A stretch of 64,000 nucleotides of DNA from Betaproteobacteria bacterium (GTDB lineage: Bacteria; Pseudomonadota; Gammaproteobacteria; Burkholderiales; Rhodocyclaceae): contig JADJBM010000034.1 of assembly GCA_016703785.1 (NCBI GenBank), positions 62,001-126,000 of the forward strand, in the 5' to 3' direction. A program made the position numbers and the translations under genes. This document shows, in pieces, positions 53,461 through 62,134 of this stretch (positions are counted from its first letter, which is position 1; the number at the start of each line of letters is the position of its first letter). The notes under the pieces are model-generated. The model did no database searches, was not told the DNA's origin, and saw only the letters and a list, made by a program, of their open reading frames with translations.

Positions 53461-55290
53461 ATGAAAACATGGAAAGACAAAGGGGTGTCACGTCGCGCTA
53501 CGGCGGTAACGTTCGCCATCGGCAGCCTGGGCTTGCTCGCCGCGCAGCCGGCGGCGGCCTTCAAGTTCGATGGTGAATCCATTTCCGGCAGCTTCGACTC
53601 GACGATATCGCTGGGCTTCAAGAAGCGGCTGGAATCGACAAGCTGCAAGGTCATCGGCAACGACAACGGCGGTTGTGTCCCCGTGACGGGCACGCTGGGC
53701 GGACTGTCGCCTTTGTCATTGAATGATCCGAACAACTCGAACCCGGACTTCAACTATCTGCAGTCGGACAACGGCAACCTCAACTACAAGAAGGGCGACA
53801 TCGTTTCCTTTGCGCTGAAGGGCACGCATGAGCTGTACCTGAAAGCCCCTTCGGGTCTGAGCGGACTGCTGCGGGCCTCCTGGATGCGCGATTTCAAGGC
53901 GGACGACACACAGCGCACGCCGCTGTCCAATGCGGCCGAAGACCTGGCGGTAAAGAACTGGACCTGGCTTGATGCCTGGGTGGCCAAGGAGTTCCACATC
54001 GGCGACCGTGCCGCCAAGGTGAAGATCGGCAACCAGGTTATCAGCTGGGGCGAGGACGTCTTCATCTATGGCGGCGTGAATATCACCAACGCCATCGATC
54101 TGCACCGCCTGAATGTGCCCGGCACACAACTCAAGGAGGTGTTCCGGCCGGCGCCGATGATATCCCTCAACGCTGCCGTGACGGACAATCTCAGCTTCGA
54201 GAGTTATTACCAGTGGAAGTGGAATGCCTTCGAGTTCCCCGCGGTGGGTACCTTTTTCTCGCCGGGCGACGTCATCGGCAAGGGCGCCAGCAATGCCTAC
54301 GTGCCGACCTCGATCGCCAATTACTTCCTGGGCGCCGGTCTTCCGTACGGGACGGTTGGCGATCCGGGCGGCCCGCATGGGCTCACCGATGCACAGCTTG
54401 CTGCCGCAACCAACCCGGCCTTTGGCCTGGCAGGTGTCGGCTCGGTAGCATACCGTGAAGGCATCCGCAAGCCGAAGGGTGGTCAGTACGGGGCAGCATT
54501 CCGTTATACGTCGGATGCCTTGAACAGCGATCTGGGCTTCTATTACATCCGCTATCACGACAAGATTCCCTTCATCGGCTTCAGGAATGCGGGTAGCCCG
54601 GCCAATCTGCTTGGCGTGACCTATTTCGAAGACTACGGCGAGAAGCGCGATGTATTCGGCGTGTCGGCGAATACGAATATCGGCCCGGTGGCTGTGGGCG
54701 CGGAACTCTCCTACCGCCCGAAGGACAGTGTTGCCGTCGACCCGACCGTTCAGGTGATGGGCAAGCACTCCGTATTCGAGTATGCGGGAAAGGTGTCGCG
54801 CGGCTTCACGACCGAGCGGAAATGGCAGGCGCACCTGACAGGGATCTACCTGGTTGCACCATCGAGTCCGCTTGGCAGCATCATGACGGCACTGGGGGCG
54901 GCGGAAGGCTTTATCCTGGCGGAAGCGGCTGTGACGCATTACCCCGGCCTCGACCGTTCCGGCAATACGCCCTACCTGCTGCCCAACTATGAGCTGCCGA
55001 CGAAGACCTCCTGGGGCTACGTCCTGTCGATGAACCTGACCTACCCGAACGTGTGGGGCAGCGGCTGGAACCTGGTGCCGCAGCTCGACATGACGCACGA
55101 CGTGAGTGGCACGACACCGAACGCGCTGCCCTTCGTCGAAGGCCGCAAGTCGACTGCGTTCTCGCTCAACTTCGATCGTGACAGCAAGTGGAAGGTCAAC
55201 ATGGGCGTCACGCGGTTCTGGGGCGGCGGCAGCAACAACCTCATGAGGGACCGCGATTTCGCATTCGGCAGCGTCTCGCACTCCTTCTGA
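53461..55290 (+). CDS. DUF1302 family outer-membrane protein
   Basis: 609 residues with a signal region (AVTFAIGSLGLLAAQPAAAF), then aromatic-alternating beta strands and a final SHSF ending, typical of outer-membrane beta-barrels whose last residue is Phe. Motifs include FKFDGESISGSFDSTISLGF, KIGNQVISWGEDVFIYGGVN, VFRPAPMISLNAAVTDNLSF and LGFYYIRYHDKIPF. DUF1302 proteins are proposed channels for hydrophobic substrates. Follows DUF1329 by 29 bases with an AAGGAGGAAAC site. Followed by a long hairpin. Confidence 0.9.
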   Translation: MKTWKDKGVSRRATAVTFAIGSLGLLAAQPAAAFKFDGESISGSFDSTISLGFKKRLESTSCKVIGNDNGGCVPVTGTLGGLSPLSLNDPNNSNPDFNYLQSDNGNLNYKKGDIVSFALKGTHELYLKAPSGLSGLLRASWMRDFKADDTQRTPLSNAAEDLAVKNWTWLDAWVAKEFHIGDRAAKVKIGNQVISWGEDVFIYGGVNITNAIDLHRLNVPGTQLKEVFRPAPMISLNAAVTDNLSFESYYQWKWNAFEFPAVGTFFSPGDVIGKGASNAYVPTSIANYFLGAGLPYGTVGDPGGPHGLTDAQLAAATNPAFGLAGVGSVAYREGIRKPKGGQYGAAFRYTSDALNSDLGFYYIRYHDKIPFIGFRNAGSPANLLGVTYFEDYGEKRDVFGVSANTNIGPVAVGAELSYRPKDSVAVDPTVQVMGKHSVFEYAGKVSRGFTTERKWQAHLTGIYLVAPSSPLGSIMTALGAAEGFILAEAAVTHYPGLDRSGNTPYLLPNYELPTKTSWGYVLSMNLTYPNVWGSGWNLVPQLDMTHDVSGTTPNALPFVEGRKSTAFSLNFDRDSKWKVNMGVTRFWGGGSNNLMRDRDFAFGSVSHSF

Positions 55291-55318
55291 TCTGCCGCAT
55301 TGACGGTTCTTCATTCAT

Positions 55319-55344
55319 GCCCGGGACGCACGTGCGTCCCGGGC
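55319..55344. terminator. Perfect 26-base palindrome between DUF1302 and RND genes
   Basis: GCCCGGGACGCAC and its exact reverse complement, with no spacer and no T-run. A hairpin that could attenuate or stabilise transcript between the two co-directional genes. Confidence 0.65.
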
Positions 55345-55380
55345 GGATGAGACCGGAATAGCCTTCCCAACCTTCAGAGC

Positions 55381-57741
55381 ATGATCGAATCCACTGTTCG
55401 CCGCCTCGAAGCGTTTTTCTTCGAGCGCAGGGCGCTGACGCTCAGCGTTCTTCTTCTCTTCACCGCACTGATGGGTGTGTTTGCCGCGCAGCTGCGCATG
55501 GACGCCGGCTTCGACAAGCAGCTGCCCAGGGGCCACGAGTACATCGAGACCTTCTTCAAGTACCGCGACGAGGTGTTCGGCGCCAACCGCATTATTGTCG
55601 TCGTGCACCCCCGCCAGGGCGAGATCTGGACAGCCGAGGGGCTGAAGAAGCTGCATGAAGTGACCGAGTCGGTGATGTTCCTGGCAGGCGTGGACCGTCG
55701 CACGGTGTCCTCCTTGTGGACGCCGACGACGCGTGTGCTTGAGGTGACTGAGGAAGGCTTCCGGGCCGAGGACGTCATCGGCGGCGACATCACGCCGGAC
55801 CAGCTGACGGCGGAGAAGATCGCGCGCATCCGCAACAACGCGTTGGTCGGCGGCTACATGGGCAGCCTGGTGGCCAACGACAGCAAGGGCGCGATGGTAG
55901 TGGCGGACTTGCTCGAGGAGGATCCGAAGACCCGCAATAAACTCGATTACCTTGATTTCGCCAAGCGGCTGGAACAGGAAGTACGCGCAAAGCACGAGAA
56001 CGACGTCTTCGAAATCCAGATCATCGGCTTCGCCAAGCAGATCGGCGACATCGCGGAAGGGGCGAAAAGCGTCGTGCAGTTCTTTGCCTTGGCCTTCTTC
56101 CTCACGGCCGCCGCGGTGTACTTCTATTCCCGCTCCTGGGCCCTGACCGTGCTGCCGATGATCTGCTCGCTGTTCTCGCTGGTCTGGCAGTTCGGCACGT
56201 TGCATCTGCTCGGCTATGGCCTCGATCCGCTCGCCGTGCTGGTGCCCTTCCTGGTGTTTGCCATCGGCGTCTCGCATGGCGTACAGCAGATCAACTACAT
56301 TTCCAAGGAGGTGTGCGCCGGCAACGACGCCAACACGGCGGCGCGGCGCAGCTTCAGCGGCCTGTTCATCCCCGGCAGCATGGCGTTGGCGACCGCCTTT
56401 GTCGGCTTCGCCACCCTGACACTGATTCCCATTCCGATGATCCGCGAGCTGGGCATCACCGCGTCCATTGGCGTGGCGTACAAGATTGTCACCAACCTGA
56501 TCATGCTGCCGGTTGCCGCTTCCTACTGTCGCTTCGGCGAGGATTACGTGGCGCGCGCACACCATCGCCGCGAGGCGCGCGCGCGCGCCATGAGCTACTT
56601 TGGCCGCATCGCTACGACACGCAACGCGGCCATCGGCACGCTGATCGGCATGGTGCTGTTCGCCTTCGCCTTCCAGCAAAGCCAGAGCCGGCACGTCGGC
56701 CACTTGAAGCCGGGCGCGCCGGAACTGCATGCGGATTCTCGCTACAACCGCGATGCGGCGGCGATCGTCGAGCATTTCGATCTCGGCCTGGATGTACTCA
56801 CCGTCGTCTTCGAAACGCCCAGGGATGGTTGCTACCAGACGGAAGTGATGGCCTACGTCGATCAGTTTGCCTGGCAGATGTCCAATGTGCCGGGCGTGCT
56901 CTCTGTCGCCTCAGTCGCACAGCTGGCCAAGCAGGCCTATGCCGGCACCAACGAGGGTTACCCGAAGTGGACAGCCCTGGCGCTGGACGAACGTTCCCTT
57001 GCCAATTCCGTCGGCCTGATACCCGAGGGCACCGGCTTGTTCAATCCTGGCTGCACGGTGTTGCCGGTGAATATTTACCTGGCCGACCAGAAAGCCACCA
57101 CCATCAAGGGCGTCGTGGCAGCGGTGCGGGCCTTCCGCGAACGCGAGAGGCATGAAGGCGTTTCGGTTCGGCTGGCCAGTGGCAACGCCGGCGTGCAGGC
57201 CGCCACCAACGAGGTGCTGGAGACCACCGAATTGCCGATGATGCTCTACGTGTACGCCACCATCATCGTGTTGGTGCTGCTGACGTATCGCGACTGGCGC
57301 GCCATGGTGGCCTGTTGCGTGCCGCTGACGCTGGCCACTTTCCTCGGTTACTGGTTCATGAAGGAGCTGGACATCGGCCTGACCGTGGCCACGCTGCCGG
57401 TGATGGTGCTGGCTGTCGGCATCGGCGTGGACTACGCGTACTACATCTACAACCGGCTTCAGTTGTATCTGGCTCAAGGCGCGAACATAGCCACCGCCTT
57501 CAGGCAGTCCCTCATGGAGACCGGCATCGCCACCTTCTTCACCGCTGTCACGCTGTCCATCGGTGTCGCCACCTGGTCGTTCTCGGAATTGAAGTTCCAG
57601 GCCGACATGGGCCTGCTGCTGACCTTCATGTTCATGGTCAACATGCTCATGGCGATCACCGTGCTGCCTTCGCTGGCCGTGATGCTCGACGTTCTGATTC
57701 CGCGCCGGCGCCCGGTTCGGGCACCCTTTATGGCCCACTGA
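55381..57741 (+). CDS. RND/MMPL-family transporter (patched-like)
   Basis: 786 residues with two halves each of one N-terminal helix, a periplasmic domain and a five-helix bundle. First half: LTLSVLLLFTALMGVFAAQL, KQLPRGHEYIETFFKYRDE, then AVYFYSRSWALTVLPMICSL and MALATAFVGFATLTLIPIPM. Second half: LVLLTYRDWRAMVACCVPLT, VLAVGIGVDYAYYIYNRLQL (proton-relay Asp region) and ATFFTAVTLSIGVATWSF. It moves hydrophobic molecules, driven by proton motive force, probably with the DUF1329 and DUF1302 proteins. Starts directly after the hairpin. Confidence 0.92.
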   Translation: MIESTVRRLEAFFFERRALTLSVLLLFTALMGVFAAQLRMDAGFDKQLPRGHEYIETFFKYRDEVFGANRIIVVVHPRQGEIWTAEGLKKLHEVTESVMFLAGVDRRTVSSLWTPTTRVLEVTEEGFRAEDVIGGDITPDQLTAEKIARIRNNALVGGYMGSLVANDSKGAMVVADLLEEDPKTRNKLDYLDFAKRLEQEVRAKHENDVFEIQIIGFAKQIGDIAEGAKSVVQFFALAFFLTAAAVYFYSRSWALTVLPMICSLFSLVWQFGTLHLLGYGLDPLAVLVPFLVFAIGVSHGVQQINYISKEVCAGNDANTAARRSFSGLFIPGSMALATAFVGFATLTLIPIPMIRELGITASIGVAYKIVTNLIMLPVAASYCRFGEDYVARAHHRREARARAMSYFGRIATTRNAAIGTLIGMVLFAFAFQQSQSRHVGHLKPGAPELHADSRYNRDAAAIVEHFDLGLDVLTVVFETPRDGCYQTEVMAYVDQFAWQMSNVPGVLSVASVAQLAKQAYAGTNEGYPKWTALALDERSLANSVGLIPEGTGLFNPGCTVLPVNIYLADQKATTIKGVVAAVRAFRERERHEGVSVRLASGNAGVQAATNEVLETTELPMMLYVYATIIVLVLLTYRDWRAMVACCVPLTLATFLGYWFMKELDIGLTVATLPVMVLAVGIGVDYAYYIYNRLQLYLAQGANIATAFRQSLMETGIATFFTAVTLSIGVATWSFSELKFQADMGLLLTFMFMVNMLMAITVLPSLAVMLDVLIPRRRPVRAPFMAH

Positions 57742-57749
57742 GCTTATCT

Positions 57750-58232
57750 ATGCCGCTGAAAAGCCTGCTCCAGAAACTGAATGCCGCGCCCGAAGCGCCG
57801 CCGTCCCCGCTCCCCTTTTCCCGCGTTGATCTGGCGGTGGCAGCGCTGCTGCTCGAAGCGGCGCAAGTCGATGGCAAGCGTCACGAGGAGGAGTATGCGA
57901 CGGTGCTGCGCCTGATCCGCGAGCGCTTTAACTTACCTCCGACGGAAACCGCGCAACTGCTGCAACTGGCCGAGGGTGAATTCGCAGCAGCGCTGGACGA
58001 CTGGGTGTTTACCCAGGCCGTGCGCGAGGGCTTTGCTGCAGCGGATCGCCAGAGGGTGCTGGAAATGCTGTGGCAGGTGGTTTATGCGGACGGCAAGCTT
58101 GCGCGCTTCGAGGACGAACTGATGGGCCGACTGGCGGAGGCGCTGGATATCCCGCCGCAGGCGGCCGATGAAGCGCGCGAACGCGCTTTTGCCCGAACCA
58201 CTTCCGCGGAGCGCGGAGCGGAGACACCGTGA
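57750..58232 (+). CDS. TerB-family (DjlA N-domain-like) protein
   Basis: 160 residues, helical. RVDLAVAALLLEAAQVDGKR, DWVFTQAVREGFAAADRQRV and LEMLWQVVYADGKLARFEDE are the paired TerB repeats with metal-binding acidic positions. No signal peptide, so cytoplasmic. Eight bases after the RND gene; its stop overlaps the next start. TerB-type proteins occur with membrane stress and transport functions; role here unknown. Confidence 0.8.
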   Translation: MPLKSLLQKLNAAPEAPPSPLPFSRVDLAVAALLLEAAQVDGKRHEEEYATVLRLIRERFNLPPTETAQLLQLAEGEFAAALDDWVFTQAVREGFAAADRQRVLEMLWQVVYADGKLARFEDELMGRLAEALDIPPQAADEARERAFARTTSAERGAETP

Positions 58233-59188
58233 GCCTTTATCGCGCATTTCTCGCCGTCTCCTGCAGCCTGACTTTGCTGGCGGCTCCTTCCGCGGTTTGG
58301 CCGCAGGCTGCCGCAGCATCGAATCCGGAAGCCTACATGGCGCCTCATGCCACCCGGGCGCCCATCATGGCGGCGACGCGGGTCGGTGAGCGGATCATCG
58401 CTGCCGGCGATTACGGCACAGTGCTGCTCTCGGACGATGCGGGGCGCAAGTGGCGCCAGGCGCGGACCCCCACCCGCGCTACGCTGACTGCCCTGTATTT
58501 CATCGATGCGCAGCGGGGCTGGGTAGTGGGACACGGCGGCGTTGTGCTCGTCACGCAAGACGGCGGCGAACATTGGGCGCCCATGGCCGCACTGGAACGT
58601 GAGGCGGTCCCGTTCGCCGTGTATTTCAGCGACGCGCAACATGGTCTGGTGGTGGGTGCTTTCGGTTTCGCTGCCGTGACCGACGACGGCGGGCGCAGCT
58701 GGAAGAAAACGACAATCAGCCGCGGCGAGTACGCCGACCAGCATCTGTACAACATTTTTGCCGGGCCCAAAGGCGCCCTGTGGGTCGCCGCGGAAGGCGG
58801 CACGGTTTTCCGCTCCTCAGACGACGGCGCCTCGTTCGCAGCCGTGCCGCTGCCTTACAAGGGATCGATTTGGGGCGGCCTCGTATTGCACGACGGCGTC
58901 GTGCTGGTGTGGGGCATGCGCGGCCGCGTCCTGCGCAGCGAAAATGGCGGGCGCACCTGGGCCGAAGTGCCGAGTGGCACGCAGCAGGCGCTGACGGCGG
59001 GCCTGCAGCTGGCCGGCGGCGACATCGTCATCGCCGGCCTGGGCGGCGCAGTCATTCGCAGTGGCGATGGCGGCCGCACATTCAGCGCCCGAATTCGTCC
59101 GGAACGACAGTCGCACACGGCCTTGATCGAGGCTGGCGGCGCGCTACTTACTTTTACGCTTGCCGGCATCGGCGGCGACATCGACTGA
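58229..59188 (+). CDS. YCF48-like beta-propeller (BNR repeat) protein
   Basis: 319 residues from GTG 58229 with a signal peptide (AVSCSLTLLAAPSAVWPQAA). BNR/Asp-box-type repeats recur: LLSDDAGRKWRQA, VTQDGGEHWAPM, VTDDGGRSWKKT, RSSDDGASFAAV, RSENGGRTWAEV, RSGDGGRTFSAR. Six to seven copies make a propeller. Homologues of photosystem II assembly factor Ycf48 in non-phototrophs often lie beside RND permeases; a scaffold role in envelope assembly is likely. GTGA overlap with the TerB gene. Confidence 0.88.
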   Translation: MSLYRAFLAVSCSLTLLAAPSAVWPQAAAASNPEAYMAPHATRAPIMAATRVGERIIAAGDYGTVLLSDDAGRKWRQARTPTRATLTALYFIDAQRGWVVGHGGVVLVTQDGGEHWAPMAALEREAVPFAVYFSDAQHGLVVGAFGFAAVTDDGGRSWKKTTISRGEYADQHLYNIFAGPKGALWVAAEGGTVFRSSDDGASFAAVPLPYKGSIWGGLVLHDGVVLVWGMRGRVLRSENGGRTWAEVPSGTQQALTAGLQLAGGDIVIAGLGGAVIRSGDGGRTFSARIRPERQSHTALIEAGGALLTFTLAGIGGDID

Positions 59189-59241
59189 AAGTGTCTGTCC
59201 TGCAGGTTCATCCAACTATAACCAACGCTTAGGAGGCAACC

Positions 59242-60675
59242 ATGACCAAGACCTATCTCAATACCATCAACGGCCAGCTGGTCGGTTCGGACAAGACGTT
59301 CGAGTCGCTCAATCCGGCCACCGGCGAGAGCCTGGGCAGCGTGCCCATTTCCACCCAGCAGCAGGTGAGCGAGGCGGTGGCTGCGGCCCGCGCCGCGCAG
59401 CCGGCCTGGGCGGCGAAGCCGGATGCCGAGAGGAAGGCGCTGATGATGAAGGTCGCCGAAGTCATCAAGGCGAATGCGCCCTACCTGACCGAATGGGTCA
59501 CGCGCGAGCAAGGCAAGCCGCTGGGCGGCGTCGGCCCGGACCAGGTGCCGGGTGCGCGCTTCGAGCTGTGGGGCTGCGAGGTGTGGACCCAGGTGCCGGC
59601 CAGCCTCGACCTGCCGGTGGAAGTGGCCTTCGAGGACGAGACGCGCCGCGACGAGATCCACCGCAAGCCCTACGGCGTGGTGGCCGCCATCGCGCCGTGG
59701 AACTGGCCGCTCTTGATTGCCATCTGGCAGATCATTCCGTCGATTCGCGCCGGCAACACCGTCGTCATCAAGCCTTCCGAATACACTTCCATCGGCACCC
59801 TCGAACTGGTGCGCATCATCAGCGAAGTGCTGCCCAAGGGCGTGGTCAACACCGTCAGCGGTACGGGTGAAGTCGGTTCCTTCCTGGTGAACGACCCGGG
59901 CGTCGACAAGATCATGTTCACCGGCTCGGGCCCGACCGGCGCGAAGATCGCCGAGGCGGCAGCGCGCCGGATGATACCCACCACGCTGGAGCTGGGCGGC
60001 AACGACGCGGCCATCATGCTGCCGGACGCCGACCCCAAGGCCATGGCCATGGGCCTCTTCTGGGGCGCCTTCATCAACATGGGGCAGACCTGTGCCTGCG
60101 CCAAGCGGCTGTACGTCCATGAAAGCATCTACGAGCCGACCGTGCAGGCGCTCAAGGAACTTGCCCAGGCGATGCCGATGGGCAACGGCATGGACGAGGG
60201 CATGGTCATGGGCCCGATCCAGAACAAGATGCAGTATGACAAGGTGGTCTCGCTGGTCGACAGCGCCAAGAAGGCCGGTGCCACCATTGTCTGCGGTGGC
60301 GAGGCCAAGGGCGGCCCCGGCTACTTCTACCCGCTCACCCTGGTGACGGGGCTGAAGGACGGCGACCGGCTGGTCGACGAGGAGCAGTTCGGCCCGGTGT
60401 TGCCGATCATCAAGTACAGCAATGTGGATGACGCCATCGCCAGTGCCAACCGCCTGGATGCCGGCCTCGGCGCCTCGGTGTGGTCGTCCGACGTGGAGAA
60501 GGCCAGGGCGGTGGCCGGCCGCATCCAGGCGGGCACGGTGTGGATCAACCAGCACGGCATGATCCATCCCATGGTGCCCTTCGGCGGCATCAAGGGCTCC
60601 GGCCATGGCGTGGAGTTCGGCGTGGAAGGCCTGAAGTCCGTTACCCGGGCGCAGGTCATCAGCGTGAAGAAGTAA
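59242..60675 (+). CDS. Aldehyde dehydrogenase, likely arylacetaldehyde
   Basis: 477 residues. GVVAAIAPWNWPLLIAIWQI (cofactor), KPSEYTSIGTLELVRI, FTGSGPTGAKIAEAAARRM, catalytic Glu in TTLELGGNDAAIML, catalytic Cys in MGQTCACAKRLYV, and VPFGGIKGSGHGVEFG are all present. Cytoplasmic, no signal peptide. In an aromatic amine dehydrogenase operon it would oxidise the resulting phenylacetaldehyde-type product to the acid. Preceded by a TTAGGAGGCAACC ribosome site; 53 bases follow the YCF48 gene, so an internal promoter is possible. Confidence 0.9.
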   Translation: MTKTYLNTINGQLVGSDKTFESLNPATGESLGSVPISTQQQVSEAVAAARAAQPAWAAKPDAERKALMMKVAEVIKANAPYLTEWVTREQGKPLGGVGPDQVPGARFELWGCEVWTQVPASLDLPVEVAFEDETRRDEIHRKPYGVVAAIAPWNWPLLIAIWQIIPSIRAGNTVVIKPSEYTSIGTLELVRIISEVLPKGVVNTVSGTGEVGSFLVNDPGVDKIMFTGSGPTGAKIAEAAARRMIPTTLELGGNDAAIMLPDADPKAMAMGLFWGAFINMGQTCACAKRLYVHESIYEPTVQALKELAQAMPMGNGMDEGMVMGPIQNKMQYDKVVSLVDSAKKAGATIVCGGEAKGGPGYFYPLTLVTGLKDGDRLVDEEQFGPVLPIIKYSNVDDAIASANRLDAGLGASVWSSDVEKARAVAGRIQAGTVWINQHGMIHPMVPFGGIKGSGHGVEFGVEGLKSVTRAQVISVKK

Positions 60676-60707
60676 CTGGCTGATCGTGCGGGTCGGGGGA
60701 AAAAGGT

Positions 60708-61058
60708 ATGCGGGCCAACCTTGATTTCCTGACCCTGCTTGCCGCGGCGGCGCTGCTTGCGCCGCCGACGGCGTTCGCCGGCCAGTCCGCGGCGACTTTG
60801 TATGCCCTCAACTGCATGGGCTGCCATCTTCCTCCGGAAGAGGCGAAGCAGCGCGCACAACCCCTGCGCGGCCAATTCGCGCACAGCGAAACCGGCCGGA
60901 TTTTTTTCATCAGCGTACCCGCTGCCGGCAAGCGGCCCCTGACGGCCGCCGAGGATGCCGTGCTAATGGAGGAAATCCTCACCTGGAAGCGCAGTTGCCG
61001 CGTGATTCTGCAACAGGCGCCCCTGGTGAACTATAGCGGGGAGAAATTCGTCAAATGA
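60708..61058 (+). CDS. Small cytochrome c
   Basis: 116 residues with a signal peptide (LTLLAAAALLAPPTAFAGQS) and one haem site, YALNCMGCHLPPEE. The rest, including a CRVILQQ segment near the end, shows no class I methionine loop that I can place with confidence. It overlaps the next gene (ATGA), so it is probably a partner of the dihaem proteins that follow. Confidence 0.8.
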   Translation: MRANLDFLTLLAAAALLAPPTAFAGQSAATLYALNCMGCHLPPEEAKQRAQPLRGQFAHSETGRIFFISVPAAGKRPLTAAEDAVLMEEILTWKRSCRVILQQAPLVNYSGEKFVK

Positions 61059-62134
61059 ACGCGCTGCGGCGGGCGCTGTGCATGTTGCTGCTGGCTGCCG
61101 CGATTGTGCCGGCCGTTGCGGCGGACATGCGCATTGAACCCCTGCCGCCGCCGGCGCGGGTGAATGCGGCCATGGCTGAACTGGGCCGCCACCTGTTCTT
61201 CGAAACACGCTTGTCGGGCGACGGCAGCCGCAGCTGTGCAAGCTGCCACGTGCCTTCGAAAGGATTTGCCGACGGCCAGGCGCTGTCGCGCGGCTACAAC
61301 GGCACCGAGTATTTTCGCAATGCCCCCGCTTTACTGTCGGTGCGGCTGAGGGCGCGCATGATGTGGGATGGCCGCAGCACTGATCTTGCCGGCGTGGTGC
61401 GCGAGATGGTTACCGACGCCCAGTTCATGAACGGCAATGCGCTGATCATCGCCGAACGCATCAGGCAGATTCCACCGCTTCATGCGCAATGGCGGCGCGC
61501 TTTCGGCGAAAGGAACGAACTGCGCGGCGAGCAGGCCTTCCAGGCCATCGCCGAATATCTGAAGACGCTGGATTACTCGCCGGGCCCCGTCGAAGCGGCC
61601 TTGCGCGGAGAAAGCACGATCCCGCCGCTGGCCGCTGAGGGTCTGCGGTTGTTTGCCGGCAAGGCGGGTTGCGTGCAGTGCCACAACGGGCCGTTGCTTT
61701 CCGACGGCAAGCCGCATCGGCTCGGTGTGCCTGATCACCCTGCTCTGGCGCGCGAGCCGCAGCGCACCATCAGCCTGTTGCGCCACCATGCCGAGCAGAA
61801 CCTGCCTGATCCGATGGCCGAGCGCGGCGACGTCGGCGCCTACGCCATCAGCAAGATGCCGGCCGAGCGCGGCAGTTTCATCACACCGGGACTGCGCGGT
61901 CTGGCGCATAGCGGGCCTTACATGCATAACGGCCGCTTTGCCACGCTGGAAGAAGTGGTGGATTTCCACGACCGGGGCGGCGGCCCGGGCAGCGAACTGC
62001 AATCGCTCGGCCTCAGCGCGCGCGAGCGGCAGGCGCTGGTGGCCTTCCTGCTCTACCTGTCAGGACCGCTTCAGCAGGTTGCTGTACCGCCGGCCTACGA
62101 TTACGGCACTGTTGTCGATGGAGGCCGGCGGTGA
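61055..62134 (+). CDS. Dihaem cytochrome c peroxidase / MauG family protein, copy 1
   Basis: 359 residues with a signal peptide (MLLLAAAIVPAVAADM). Haem 1 site SRSCASCHVPSKGFADG and haem 2 site KAGCVQCHNGPLLSDGK are spaced as in CcpA/MauG. FITPGLRGLAHSGPYMHNGR, then FATLEEVVDFHDRGG are conserved. MauG uses a bis-Fe(IV) intermediate to cross-link the two tryptophans into TTQ, and members also act as peroxidases. No other mauG candidate for maturing aauA is seen in this window, so one of this pair probably does that job (inference). Confidence 0.87.
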   Translation: MNALRRALCMLLLAAAIVPAVAADMRIEPLPPPARVNAAMAELGRHLFFETRLSGDGSRSCASCHVPSKGFADGQALSRGYNGTEYFRNAPALLSVRLRARMMWDGRSTDLAGVVREMVTDAQFMNGNALIIAERIRQIPPLHAQWRRAFGERNELRGEQAFQAIAEYLKTLDYSPGPVEAALRGESTIPPLAAEGLRLFAGKAGCVQCHNGPLLSDGKPHRLGVPDHPALAREPQRTISLLRHHAEQNLPDPMAERGDVGAYAISKMPAERGSFITPGLRGLAHSGPYMHNGRFATLEEVVDFHDRGGGPGSELQSLGLSARERQALVAFLLYLSGPLQQVAVPPAYDYGTVVDGGRR

